Assembly (NCBI GenBank): GCA_009760855.2
Contig: WPIO01000055.1
Coordinates: forward strand, 1,912,501-1,976,500
From: Cristatella mucedo
Taxonomy: Eukaryota > Bryozoa > Phylactolaemata > Cristatellidae
Direction: 5' to 3'
DNA length: 64,000 bases
The position numbers and the translations under genes were made by a program. Shown here one piece after another: positions 54,122 through 63,857 of this stretch. Numbering within the stretch: the first letter of the stretch is position 1; each line of letters begins with the position of its first letter. The notes beneath the pieces are model-generated. The model was not told the DNA's origin. It did no database searches and saw only the letters and a program-made list of their open reading frames with translations.

Positions 54122-54253
54122 GTTGGCCCAGCGGTTGAAGTGCTTACCCCGACCTAGGTCTGGTGGCAGTCGTGGGCTCAAACCCCACTGGCATATGTGA
54201 GGCGCCTGAATAGAGATTAAGTTCTCTTGTGGCGCTATATACAAATATATTAC
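54122..54253 (+). mobile_element. SINE-2, full-length copy
   Basis: tRNA-like head with A box TGGCCCAGCGG (54124-54134) and B box GGCTCAAACCC (about 54174-54184), then GGCATATGTGAGGCGCCTGA, and a hairpin AGGCGCC...GAGATTAAGTTCTC...GGCGCTATA like the LINE-A 3' end. It lies 25 bases from an inverted copy. Confidence 0.82.
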
Positions 54254-54278
54254 ATCTTTTATTCTAAATAAATAAATA

Positions 54279-54421
54279 TAATTCATTTGTATAGCGCCCA
54301 AAGAGAGAACTAAATCTCTATTCAGGCGCTTCACATATGCTGCTCAGGGCTCGAGCCCACGACCTGAGCGCCAGACCTTAGTCGAGGCGAGCACCTTGAC
54401 CGCTGGACCAACCCAGCTCGT
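54279..54421 (-). mobile_element. SINE-2, inverted neighbour copy
   Basis: The minus strand runs from GCTGGGTTGGTCCAGCGGTC (head) through GTCGTGGGCTCGAGCCC (B-box position) and GCATATGTGAAGCGCCTGAA to GGGCGCTATACAAATGAAT. Together with 54122-54253 it makes an inverted repeat of about 130-base arms. Confidence 0.82.
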
Positions 54422-55079
54422 CATAAGCTCTACGAAGGCTCGAGATCGTTGCTAAATTACTTACTATCGGCATGCCTGCGTATATCAGCGCTTCACTCAG
54501 AAGTCTAGCTGCGATTGCGCGGCCCATGGAGGGTACCCGGTACGTGGGGCGCATCGGCTGGGACTGCACTGCGTGTGGGCTGGGGGGGGAAGGGGGCAGG
54601 GTGGGCACAGCCACTGGCTGCAGCAGTAGCTGCAAACAGGCGTCAGTGCCTCGGCAATAAAAGCAGGAGAGCAACGGTCACTTGTCGGGGTCAGGGTGCA
54701 ACTGGCAGCAAGCAATGCTGTGCATCCTTCAGATTTTGCATGTAGGCCACCACCGTTAGTAGCTCGCTGTATTTGTGGCCTTGTTCGCTTCGGACGCGGT
54801 AGCCGCTGCAACCGCTTGCAACATCGTCGGAATCGGGTTTAGAGCAAAATTCTTCTCAGAAGTACCACTGCTACGACTGCATGACGACCTTCTCAGAAAT
54901 TCGGATTTAGGTTGTGGCTCGCTACCACTTCCGCTGGATCTCTCGACATCATGATTCGAGACCTATCGAGTTGAGTGGTTTTAGAGCGTACGTGCCAACG
55001 ATTAGCGTATAGGTTATCGCAGGAATGTGAAATAGGTTCAGTTCCGTTCATAAGTTATGCGCTCGTGGTGGCCGATTAA
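54422..55079. other. No gene recognised; G-rich run
   Basis: Unique-looking sequence with GGGGGGGGGAAGGGGGCAGGG at about 54583-54604, a possible G-quadruplex. Frames overlap on both strands. Confidence 0.4.
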
Positions 55080-55260
55080 TGCTCCAAGCACATTTCAGGC
55101 TTCTATTTACTGCAAATGGCACTCAGTTATGCCCTGCATTAACCGTCATGTCAACGCTCGCTCGCTCTCTAAACTGCCTGGCATCGTGCATGCTTTTTTC
55201 TGGCATTCACGCTTGTACGGAAGCGAGCGTTTTCAAATTTAATGGAGTCTAAATGGAAAA
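55080..55260 (+). mobile_element. Very old LINE-A RT trace
   Basis: TTCAGGCTTCTATTTACTGC, AATGGCACTCAGTTATGCC and CTCTCTAAACTGCCTGGC line up with the RT palm codons of LINE-A (GFHFYADDTQLYLCF ... NSLNSLAAC) with many changes. Confidence 0.4.
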
Positions 55261-56255
55261 ACGGATAATTGAATTGAAAATAAGCGGTTAAAAGCGTTCA
55301 AAAATTGGTAAATTTCTCATTTTTAAATAGGTCAACTTATGCTTCCATTTTGTAAGCTTTTTGGCTAGGTGATCTCATAGCACTCCGGTCAGGGTACTTG
55401 CATTCTAAAGGCGGGAATTTTCGAGCTTCTTCCGGAGGAAGTGCTTCATTTCCTACTACAGTGTTTGTAAGTGCCAAGGCTCTTTGGCTCGACAAGGCCG
55501 AGGTTGAATCGGTTGACCTTTTACTTTAATTATGATCTAAACCAGCTAGTTCCAGCCACCAGAGCCAGGCCAGCCTCAACATTATTGATGCGATTTCTTT
55601 CTTTTTGATATCCGCCCCTGAGCGGCCCGCGCTCTTCGAAAAATCCCATCATACTCGTGCCGCGGCGCCGTGCCACCTGACTGCTGTGTAATTCCTCGTT
55701 GTCCTTAGCGAGGTATGGTTCGAGGAGTCGGTTCCTCATTCACAGACCGCCGGCAAGGCATATCAAATTTTACATCGCCCGTTCAAACTGCCGTCTGACG
55801 ATCGTAGTACGTTCTCACATTCTACGTCAGAATGAACTTTAGCTGGACACTTTCTGGCAAGAACGGTGGCGTTGGCAAAATTCCTCGGCGTAATACAACT
55901 GAAGAGACGTCTGACACCTGGAAGATAATTGCTAAGGTCAGGTTCCTGGAACCTGGCGCCCACCCCACTCACCCTAGAGGCAACTATCTGATTTGGCATC
56001 CAGTTTTGTAGCAAGCATGCTTTAACTGTTCTCCATCCAGGCACCTTGCATTCAGGCAACGTGCCTGCAACTTACTTATTTCTGCTTTCCTGCTTTAGTG
56101 ACTATTGTACATTTGGACCCATTGGGCTCGTGCCAAACCCAGACCGTACGTCTGACAAGATTGTCGCTCGGTGGGTGTGCAGCAGCCGGCTGAGGAATTC
56201 GGCAATGAAAGGACATAGTACCTGAGATAGCTTTTCAATCACTCAACTCGCCCAA
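55261..56255. other. No gene recognised
   Basis: About 1 kb of unique-looking sequence upstream of gene A. Minus-strand frames at 55530-56059 have no recognisable domain. Confidence 0.4.
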
Positions 56256-56343
56256 ATGTCGGTCGGCAGATCCCTGCTGCGAGCCGAGAGAGACTACTCT
56301 TTAAAAAGTGGGCGTGTCCGTGGCCAACCCGGTTCCCGCCTAC

Positions 56344-56434
56344 CATCGTCTGCTGCTGCTGAGCTGGCCGGCCGGCCAGTCTGGGTCGAGGCACCGCTCC
56401 ATTATAAAGACGCCTCATCTGACGCGAGTCATTG
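56344..56434 (+). promoter_or_regulatory. Gene A: core promoter
   Basis: TATAAAG at 56403-56409, then an initiator TCATTG with the A at 56431, 28 bases downstream, which is standard animal spacing. CATCGTCTGCTGCTG (56344-56358) upstream is identical to a word upstream of gene B, though it lies 45 bases from the TATA box here and 15 there. Confidence 0.7.
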
Positions 56435-56506
56435 CTGCCTGCTGCAGTTAGCTTCGAGTGCCTTCAGCTGCAAGCGCTTTTATTTTTCTAAGGCAGACAT
56501 GCTCAG
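56431..56506 (+). other. Gene A: non-coding first exon
   Basis: From the predicted initiator to a strong donor GCTCAG|GTAAGA at 56506/56507. It contains CCTTCAGCTGCAAGC (56461-56475), identical in gene B exon 1. The single ATG near its end (56499) is out of any long frame. Confidence 0.6.
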
Positions 56507-56697
56507 GTAAGAGAGGTTTGTCTATAATGCATACTGCCAAAACGTTTGATTAAGTTTAATCAGCAGTTTTCAGGTCACATGCAGGCTCGCACGAGGCGTC
56601 GCTGAAGCTCGCCACGGGGCAGTTGAAAAGTCAAGCAGCCTCACTTTGATTCACTGAGTTTTTCAGCTGCTAAAGCATTTCTGTCATATCGCCGTAG
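56507..56697 (+). other. Gene A: intron 1
   Basis: 191 bases, GT (56507) to AG (56696-56697), acceptor CATTTCTGTCATATCGCCGTAG. The same kind of acceptor, four bases before the ATG, occurs in gene B. Confidence 0.6.
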
Positions 56698-56701
56698 GAC
56701 G

Positions 56702-56842
56702 ATGTTGCTGTCGACACTTCTTCTGTGCTCTCTGCCGTTCCTTGCCGACGGTGCGACGCAGCTGTTCATAAAGATCGGAAGATCGTACGTGCCGCTCAGT
56801 CGCAACTACACTGTCATTCCTGCTTCGGATGCAAAGAATAGC
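56702..56842 (+). CDS. Gene A: signal-peptide exon of a secreted protein
   Basis: 47 codons from ATG to donor AATAGC|GTAAGT, phase 0. Residues 1-17 (MLLSTLLLCSLPFLADG) form a signal peptide with a Leu-rich core. The mature start contains GRSYVPLSRNYTVIPASD with an N-glycosylation sequon NYT. Gene B has the same exon length, splice positions and 33 of 47 residues. The block GRSYVPLSxNYTVIP is the best conserved part, as expected if it is functional. I chose this ATG because both genes share it and both have an acceptor four bases before it. The family is unrecognised. Confidence 0.75.
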
Positions 56843-57274
56843 GTAAGTCTGACTACCTTCTTGTACGCCCCTTTCCGTCCTCCTTCCGCATCCGCATACG
56901 ACTCAAGCGGGCGCGTCTGCAGCTCAGCTCATCTGCAGCTGCAGCGTCGCCAAAAGCCCAGCCAGCCAGCCCCCCCCACCGTAAAGAGGCGACAGCAACC
57001 GTGTGCCAACCATTTTGGCTGCTCCCCCTTGGGGCAGGTGGTGAATGGGCATGCATGCAGAGTGTGCGAGCGAGGAATCAGGTACCTGGATGAGTCATCG
57101 AACGAGTTACTAAGCGGGCAAGTGCACGGCATTAAGCTAACGGGTGTGTGAATGCATCGGCGAGTACAGTGAGCGGTGGTGAGTGAGAGCTAGCAGAATG
57201 CAACCAAACCGCGCGTGCATGCAAACTTGCATGCACGAAGTAGGAGAACGCATGATAAGCAGCTAAAAAATATA

Positions 57275-57415
57275 ATAATTCATTTACATAGCGCCCCAAG
57301 AGAACTTAATCTCTATTCAGGCGCTTCACATATGCCTCCGGGCTCGAGCCCACGACCTCAGCCAGACCTTGGTCGGGGCGAGCACCTTAACCGCTGGACC
57401 AAACCAGCTCGGCAA
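57275..57415 (-). mobile_element. SINE-2 copy within gene A intron 2
   Basis: Left edge AATAATTCATTTACATAGCGCC, hairpin with AAGAGAACTTAATCTC, GGCGCTTCACATATGCC, GGGCTCGAGCCCACGACC at the B-box position and AGCACCTTAACCGCTGGACC at the head. Close to the copy at 54279-54421. Confidence 0.82.
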
Positions 57416-57451
57416 CTAGTGTGGATGAGCAGGTATCTGGCTCCAAATCAG

Positions 57452-57474
57452 AGTGTGTGTGCGCGCGCGCGTGC

Positions 57475-57520
<46 letters not shown>

Positions 57521-57526
57521 GTGTAG
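57452..57526. repeat. (GT)n microsatellite
   Basis: GT with GC-rich start (GTGCGCGCGCGCGTGCGT), about 75 bases, in gene A intron 2. Confidence 0.9.
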
Positions 57527-57721
57527 TAACTCACTAGCTCACTGAAAGCCCAGGGAGCCGCACAAAGGGAGCGACGTGGCGTGTACACAACACAGCAACG
57601 TACAGCGAAAACGTAAACGAGAATGCAGCTGCAGAATATCACGAGACCTCAGTACATGCTCGATACACACGCGTGCGGCCACTGCGACCCTGCGTCAGTC
57701 GCCTCGAATCGCCTTTTTCAG

Positions 57722-57904
57722 GCGGCCGCCCACCGATACCTATACGAGAATATTCAAAATGTCCTGAGCGGTGGACAGCTGACAGGCGGCGAGCACGCCG
57801 AGTATACTTCATCGCCGAGACATCGGAGAGATTCCTTTGCCTCATTTGTGCCTGGTGACGAGAACGAGACGTGCGCGATATCGTACGACGAAGTCGTCGT
57901 GAAG
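57722..57904 (+). CDS. Gene A: candidate exon 3
   Basis: 183 bases (61 codons, phase 0 at both ends) between acceptor CGAATCGCCTTTTTCAG|G and consensus donor GTGAAG|GTGAGT. In the frame set by the previous exon it reads AAAHRYLYENIQNVLSGGQL through SFVPGDENETCAISYDEVVV to K with no stop. It has one Cys and a second N-glycosylation sequon (NET). Both the splice signals and matching phase support it. No gene B equivalent was seen to confirm it. Confidence 0.55.
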
Positions 57905-58650
57905 GTGAGTCGCAGCACTTTGTCGAAAGATATACTTGCAGCCGCCGCCGCATTGCGACCGACGGGAAGCCAGCAAGTGGGGCGGGGCGGGGCGGGGAGT
58001 AAAACCAAAGAGCGACATCTGGTGGCAGTTCGGAGAGGGCGTGCGTGCGGCGAGAGTCGTTTGCAACAATGGATTAGTAGGCGTAGCAGTAATAATAATA
58101 CTAACATCAGAGAACTCGATCTCTTTCTAGGCACTTTAAATTTTCTGAAAACCAAGCGCGATCAGACGATTATAATAATAATAATAATTCACCCTCATAA
58201 AGCGCCCTCAGATAACTCAATCTCTTTCTAGGCGCTTTGCATTGACTGCAAAGGGATTAGTGGTAGCACGCTCCATAAACAACAAGAATAACATAATTAC
58301 GGGTGACATGCACAGGGTCAGCAAGCATGCAAGTGTGGTTAGTGGCAGCGTGCAGCAGTGTCGGCGCGCATAAGCACAGTAAAAGCACCGCGAGTTGAAT
58401 GCGAACCGGCGACAGACGGAGCAGACGGCTGCGACGACGACGAGTCGGCAAAAGCGAGTGAGCTGGCTGGCTGGCTGGCTGGCTCAGCGGAGCAGAGCTC
58501 TCGAGCGCACATCGAGTGCATGTCGAGAGCTTTCGACTTTCGACTTCCGACTGCTTTCGATTTTTCTTCGACTTTTCCTGCTCTTCGACTTTTGAGCTTT
58601 CGGCTTTTGAGCTTTCGACTTTCGCGCTCCGGCCGTCGTGCTCGTTGCAG
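57905..58650 (+). other. Gene A: candidate intron 3
   Basis: 746 bases holding a GC-box/G-run array (GGGGCGGGGCGGGGCGGGG, about 57978-57998), two LINE-A fragments, (GGCT)n at 58464-58483 and a TTTCGACTT-type pyrimidine-rich low-complexity tract (58527-58625) just before the acceptor. Confidence 0.4.
58088..58385 (-). mobile_element. Two LINE-A 3' ends in tandem
   Basis: 58088-58165: a short diverged hairpin and UTR start. 58171-58385: (TAA)n, CCTCATAAAGCGCCC, TAGGCGCTTTGCATTGAC and UTR words to GGCGCGCATAAGCACAGT. Both are on the minus strand. Confidence 0.8.
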
Positions 58651-58836
58651 CATCATCCCGGGCGCTGCTACTTGGCCGGCGGCCTGCCGCAATGTCGCAC
58701 CGAGCCGGACGCCCAAGGGCGGATCAATCAGAGACTGCTTGCGCCCGACTGCTGGTTCATGCGCCTCACCCCTTGGTTCGTGAGAGACGTCCTGCTCCGC
58801 CGGAACGCCGCCGCCAGTCTGGCGGCGAACGCCTGA
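58651..58836 (+). CDS. Gene A: candidate terminal exon
   Basis: Acceptor GTGCTCGTTGCAG|C follows a pyrimidine-rich tract. In phase 0 with exon 3 it reads GRCYLAGGLPQCRTEPD, RINQRLLAPDCWFMRLTPWF and RDVLLRRNAAASLAANA before TGA at 58834-58836 (61 codons). Three Cys here and one in exon 3 could form two disulfides, fitting a small secreted protein of 169 residues in all. It lies in a GC-rich island, where open frames are common. An alternative terminal exon after ACCTCCAG| at about 59020 (to TAG near 59207, including LEPPCKPSVVSES) is also in phase 0. Confidence 0.35.
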   Translation, partial: HHPGRCYLAGGLPQCRTEPDAQGRINQRLLAPDCWFMRLTPWFVRDVLLRRNAAASLAANA

Positions 58837-58839
58837 CGG

Positions 58840-60027
58840 CTGATCCTGACTCCTCGAGCTTGCAACGACCTCCGCGAGTTGGTCAACTCTGAGCGCGTTC
58901 GTTCCGGCGCGGCGGGATTGGCGTCGCGCCGTCGATGCACGTCTCAGCCGGCGCCGAAGCAGCTGTAGCTGAATGTCGCCGTCGCCGTCACCGCCGCCGC
59001 CCGCACCTCCAGGGCGCACTACATGGGCATTGCCGACTTCGGCGGCGCGACCTGTGTGCGGCTTGGCTATTCGACGACCCGAACAGCGGCAGCGAGCTTA
59101 GGCTTGACCTTGAACCGCCATGCAAGCCCTCAGTGGTGTCAGAGAGCCGGTCAAGCGCTGTATATACGTGCCTCCGTGTGGCTATTGAGTATAAAGAACT
59201 AATTTAGCAACCTGGACTCTTTATATGAGCTGCGAGTGCTCTTAATTGCAGCCACGCTCTGCTACGATCGGCACATTTGCCTTTATAGATGCAGCACTGC
59301 GACTCGCTGAAGCCGTGCGCCGAAGCGCTGGGTCGAAGCCAGTACTTTTCGCATATCTACACGACTAGCACAGTTACGAGGGCTTTGTTTGCAGTAGATC
59401 ACTTTAGTTCTAGACTTTCTACAGTCTGCGCACCGAATTTTGTTTAGGAATCGGTGATAATTTGTAAGGACCAAGTTGAAGTAGCTATTTCTGCCGCTCT
59501 CAATGTTTTTTTGTTGTTTTTGTTGTTTTTGGCTGCCATCCTGAACATCGTGCCTGATATATGAAGTTTCTATATCGGCTCGACTAAGACGCCAATAGAG
59601 ATAGCGGAAGTGAGGTATCTCAAAGCTGAAGGTGCTACTTGCTCTGCCTAAACTTTGAATTAACCCGAGTAATCACTGGCTGGAATTACGCGAATTCTGA
59701 AGTTCTGCTTTTGAAGATTGGGCGAAATGAGGAGCTGTGTTCCGAAAAACTTGAAAGAGAACTCGGAATTCTTCAAAATATTCATGAGTTATTTGCGAGC
59801 AGCTGATTGACATCAGCAAGCTTGTAGATATGCTTTTTAGGCGGCGCGGTCACGATGAAGGAGAAATTTAATTTCCGAAGCAGAGAATTTGAATATCTGA
59901 CTTAAAGACCACGTATACCAGTTTTATGCGACGAGTAATTCTGAAACTGCTGAAGTAGCTGGGACCTAATTTTTTTTCCGAATAACACCAGCAAACAAGA
60001 ATGAACCTTCTACGATTAATCTAGAAC
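58840..60027. other. GC-rich to AT-rich, no gene called
   Basis: 58840-59160 is CpG-rich (possible alternative terminal exon of gene A at about 59020-59207). After 59210 the sequence is ordinary, with a TTGTTTTTG repeat at 59505-59530. No other feature recognised. Confidence 0.35.
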
Positions 60028-60840
60028 ATGCCAAAAAGTTATAAGATGACCATCGTAGCCAAAGATGGAACCGAGATTTTCAGCAGGCGGGACCTCGAAA
60101 GAGATACTCGTATGTGGGAAAGACTCGCGAGTAAAACGCAAAACATGAAACATGAACACACACGCTGTGACCTCGAACTACGACCTCGAACTGCGACCTC
60201 GAACTACGAGCACGCGCTACGCACACTGCTCGCGGACACTGCTCTGCGGACACTGCTCTGCGGACACTACGCTCGCGGACACTACACTCGCTCCGCTTCG
60301 CGAGCTACGCACGCCGCGCGCGCTCCTGACAGTCGCTCCCAGTCGCCCTCGCACAGCCGAGGCGAAAGCGTTGCCGGAAGCAGCTGCGAGTCGGACGCAA
60401 GGCCTGGCCAGGCCGAGCGCTTGTTAATACAGTGCAACTGAAGAAGCTGCAACGCTAGCAAAGCGTTCAAGTACAGGCGGCGATGCTTGAGGCGGCGGCT
60501 GCTTGAGCTGCGTCTTTCTGCCAAGAAGTCGACCTCCAGCTCCATTCAAAGCCAAAGTGGTTACAGCAATGTCAAACCGCTCCGATTGCGACTACTCGAC
60601 CGCGAATTCCGCGAAAGGCGGGCGCCCACAATCTGCTGTGGATCGTCGTCGTCGGCTAATGCGGTCACTTGGGCAAAGGTCGTTCGCCCAAAGGTCATTC
60701 GGCTCAGCGCCAATAGGCATACTAGCCCTTTGTCAAACGCAAACGGGCGCAGAAACTCGACAGTGAACTCAAATTCGTGTTACGCTTCGCAAGCGACGCG
60801 AATACTTGAACGAGCGCTGGCAATCATTTAATAAAGGCCA
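60028..60840. other. GC-rich segment with short tandem repeats
   Basis: Frames over 60028-60831 overlap on both strands. 60165-60210 holds about four units of CCTCGAACTACGA and 60225-60292 about five units of ACACTGCTCTGCGG, which account for the repetitive frames. TTTAATAAAGG at 60826-60836 could be a poly(A) signal. No domain recognised. Confidence 0.4.
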
Positions 60841-61079
60841 CGTGGATCGCCGAGAGTCAACGTGTTTTTACAACGTTCAGGGGCTTCAGCTTTACTTCCG
60901 CCACCGCTAAGGTGTCTATTGAGTATGCATTCTTCCGAGCCATGACTCTACCTTCTTGTTATTTAAAGTAGCCAAAGACTCCATCTCGTATGACAAAGAG
61001 AAAATTGCTGACTCATTCGGACACAGTAAAAACAAAGTGAGAAGTTATGTAGCGCCAAAGGTCAGCTGGATATATTTGT
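60841..61079. other. No gene recognised
   Basis: Short unique-looking stretch. Confidence 0.4.
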
Positions 61080-62345
61080 AAATGCTTGATGTCGCAGTGA
61101 AGGTTTTTTGTCATAAAAATTGTGGAATTCGGTACAACTGTGTGTCATCTGAATAAAAATGTCATTCTATGGTTCATTTTGAGATTACATTTCTAAGAAG
61201 GCAAGTTTGTATCTTCATACTCTGCGAGGCGAGACACGCTGCACAATCCTTCGGCCATTGATTGATTTCTACGCTCTAAAATTTCTAGCTAACGTGGGAC
61301 CTCCCAGTCTGAAGGCAGCGGCCTCGCCCTGGAGAGATGAGAGACTCTCAGGAAGAAGTTGACGATCAATGGTATCGAACGCGTCCGAGTGATTCGGCAG
61401 AGACAGACGAGATTCAACCTAAGATCAGCTAAGATTCTGCAGTCATTTTACAATCGCAAAAGTGACGCATTTTTGGAGTGATTTGCTCGAAAAGGTGATT
61501 TGAACTCACTTTCAACATTTGAAGTTCTGTGTGAGAGTTAAGCTATTCTTCTGCCATTTGTTCCAAGTTTTTTTTTATGCGAGCAGCATTCCGGAGAGAT
61601 GCTCACAAATTGTATGTGTTGTCCAGTATTGAGTTCGTATTGAGTGGCCTAGTAACAGCTTTGCTTCCAGAGAGGAACAGCATCTCTCAAATGACCCCAA
61701 GATGCAGTATTAATTTCAATTATTAGCTATAGTAGTGTTTGCAATTATTCTACTGGTCATACCGGAGCAGCAGCAAATCTAGGTGTCTCAGGTGGAGGGT
61801 AGTGAGGATGCGGTCCAATTGGACTAGTAGTTTTCTTAGATAGGGAGATGTCGTTAGAGATGATATATATATATTTATTTATTTATATTTATATAATTAT
61901 TTACATAATGGCCGGGTGAGCACCTTAACCGCTGAACCAAACCAGCACCTCAGCTGATTTGATAAGTGATAGGCTTGGTGGTGGAAATGGAAGTTTGCAG
62001 GAAACTGTAAACGACGAGTGCAGCGGAGATTCTACCCTGTTGCTGGGGAATCAGCCATATTGTCTACTTAGCTGGAAAAAAGCTAGAAAAACAACTGCCG
62101 AAAGGATCCCTCGGTACGGTATCTGACCGAAAGCATTAATAGGCGGTTGATGGTTGACATCAGAAATTTTTTTGTGTGCCTGAAATTCTACGTTTCCAGG
62201 CTGGGCTTTTGTCATGTAGTGTTGTTACAATCCGAAACAGTACTGCTGTATTAATAGTTGGACTTCCTTACGTAACCTGTTCGCAAGCTTGAACTTAGCT
62301 GTCCTAGCGAACCTAGTAATAAATCATTGGCCACGAGAGCTTGAA
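61080..62345 (-). mobile_element. Old diverged LINE (RT part)
   Basis: On the minus strand it follows LINE-A RT order with many changes. GGTACAACTGTGTGTCATCTG near 61130 matches the YADDTQLY codons. GACGATCAATGGTATCGAACGC near 61363 matches FDTIDH. GCGGTCCAATTGGACTAGTAG near 61812 matches SPLDPIP. TTGACATCAGAAATTTTT near 62153 matches the linker. A SINE-2 remnant interrupts it at 61862-61960. It seems an older, related lineage. Confidence 0.6.
61862..61960 (-). mobile_element. SINE-2 remnant
   Basis: Minus-strand head (GCTGGTTTGGTTCAGCGGTT, AAGGTGCTCACCCGGCC) joined to a TAAATAAT-rich tail. The B-box and hairpin are deleted. Confidence 0.6.
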
Positions 62346-62354
62346 TTGTGCTTA

Positions 62355-62560
62355 TTCAGGTGATAATAATAATAATAATAGTACACTTGATAAAGCGCCC
62401 TCAGAGAACTCAATCTCTCTCTAGGCGCTTTACATTTGCTGTAAAGTGAAATGCAATTGAATGGTAAGTAAAATCATGCTTGAAAAAACAAACGAAATGA
62501 ATAATATGGTTAGGGGTGACATGCACAGGGGATGCCTGCAAATGTGGTTAGTGGAATAAT
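62355..62560 (-). mobile_element. LINE-A 3' end
   Basis: Minus strand: (TAA)n at 62363-62380, hairpin and UTR to TGCAAATGTGGTTAGTGG at about 62552. Near-consensus, so young. It is inserted next to the old LINE. Confidence 0.87.
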
Positions 62561-62674
62561 GTGATAATAATGTGATAAAACTATATATCTAACTTAAAAC
62601 TAAACTTACATATCTCGTGCAAACCTAGACTAGAGTTGAGCTGCAGCGTTCGTTCAGTGTGTGCAAGTTGTTCG

Positions 62675-62843
62675 ATGAGCCGTGATGGCACACTATATGT
62701 AAGGAAGGTGGTTGCTTTTCACGACCTCGGGACCGAGGTCGTGGGTATGAATACTGCGGTGGGCGATCCGTTATCGTCGCTGCAAGTGGTGGTGATAGCC
62801 GTAAAGGCTCTCCTGTGGCTATATAAAAGAGGCTGTTAAATCA
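62675..62843 (+). mobile_element. SINE-1 copy
   Basis: GATGAGCCGTGATGGCACACT, GTGGTTGCTTTTCACGACC, GAGGTCGTGGGTATGAATACTG (degraded B box), CGGTGGGCGATCCGTTATCG and AGGCTGTTAAATCAGCT, in the SINE-1 order. Confidence 0.8.
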
Positions 62844-62849
62844 GCTTTT

Positions 62850-63400
62850 CTTAAAGAAGGACTGGACTGAGGAAAGAAGAGGGTGTTGTCGGGGACAGCC
62901 TCAATCGCGGACATCTTATCGCTTCGCGATCTTTAAATGCATTTAATACTGACAAGAATATAATCTTAAGACAGAGTAAGATCCGCACGCATTCAGATAT
63001 CCTGCATGTGGGAATTATAGGAGTAGATACCATACAATCAGGGAGAGTATGTGATCGACGGTGTGACCTTCGTTGTGACTGGTGCAATGTAAATGAGCTA
63101 CTAACGAAGATTGTTTAGGCAATTTACAACATTTGCCACATGGGTTATTTTTTTAAAGAAAATTTTGTAAATGACCCTCGAATAGAAATGGATAAATATT
63201 GAAACAATCATTCTGAGAATAACAAAATTTTAAATAAATCAAAGTTTGTGCACTCGGTAGATTGCAGCCATCGCTGGTAGCTGGCTGTTTAGGCAGTAGG
63301 TAAAAGAGATTTAAAGAACTGTGATGGGACTGGATAACGTCTGAAATTGAGGGCGAATAAGTGACAGCAGATGATTTACCACCATTTTTCATGAGCATCC
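62850..63400 (-). mobile_element. Old diverged LINE (endonuclease part)
   Basis: The minus strand encodes VSSLHCTSHNEGHTVDHILS, which lines up with the VANVHGPTHIKGHTLDQIFS block of the LINE-A endonuclease, in the expected place 5' of the RT part at 61080-62345. SINE-1 and LINE-A insertions separate the two parts. Confidence 0.55.
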
Positions 63401-63687
63401 CGGTATTGAAGAAAGGAGAGTTCGAACTCGGGTAGAAGCGCTTGCAGCGAGACGATTAGAGGATTTCAACCACCTGCTCTCGACCGTCGAAAAAGGTTAA
63501 GACGTTCGTCGAGGCTCGTGTCAAATTACTATTCAAGGTCGTTTTGCATTTTAAGTGTATTCACGGACACACCTAGTGGCTGCAGGATTTTAAGCAGGCA
63601 TTATGAGAACTTTGAGTGCACTGCTTAGTACTCAAGGGTCGGCATTCGAGACGCGAACTACAAACAAGCGCTATGTACTTGACCTAC
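63401..63687. other. No gene recognised
   Basis: Unique-looking sequence before the minisatellite. Confidence 0.4.
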
Positions 63688-63857
63688 GAACATCGTGGGT
63701 TCCGAACATCGTGGGCTCCGAACATCGTGGGCTCCGAACATCGTGGGCTCCGAGCATCGTGGGCTCCGAACATCGTGGGCTCCGAACATCGTGGGCTCCG
63801 AACATCGTGGGCTCCGAACATCGTGGGCTCCGAACATCGTGGGCTCCGAACATCGTG
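63688..63857. repeat. 16-bp minisatellite, 10.6 units
   Basis: GAACATCGTGGGCTCC repeated, with one ggttcc and one gagcat variant. Since 16 is not a multiple of three and the unit has no stop, several frames stay open and read as 16-residue repeats. It directly joins the 3' end of a LINE-B copy. Confidence 0.95.

Larger units (their letters stand above)
56843..57721 (+). other. Gene A: intron 2
   Basis: 879 bases, GTAAGT to GCCTTTTTCAG. It contains a minus-strand SINE-2 (57275-57415) and a GT microsatellite (57452-57526). Its first about 130 bases share short words with the gene B intron. Confidence 0.5.

Noticed and set aside
54124-54184. tRNA gene, suggested by A and B boxes
   Set aside because: The same head is attached to a LINE-like tail in several copies, so it is a SINE.
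58358-58783. 141-codon frame as a gene
   Set aside because: It starts within a LINE-A 3' end and reads through a low-complexity TTTCGACTT tract.
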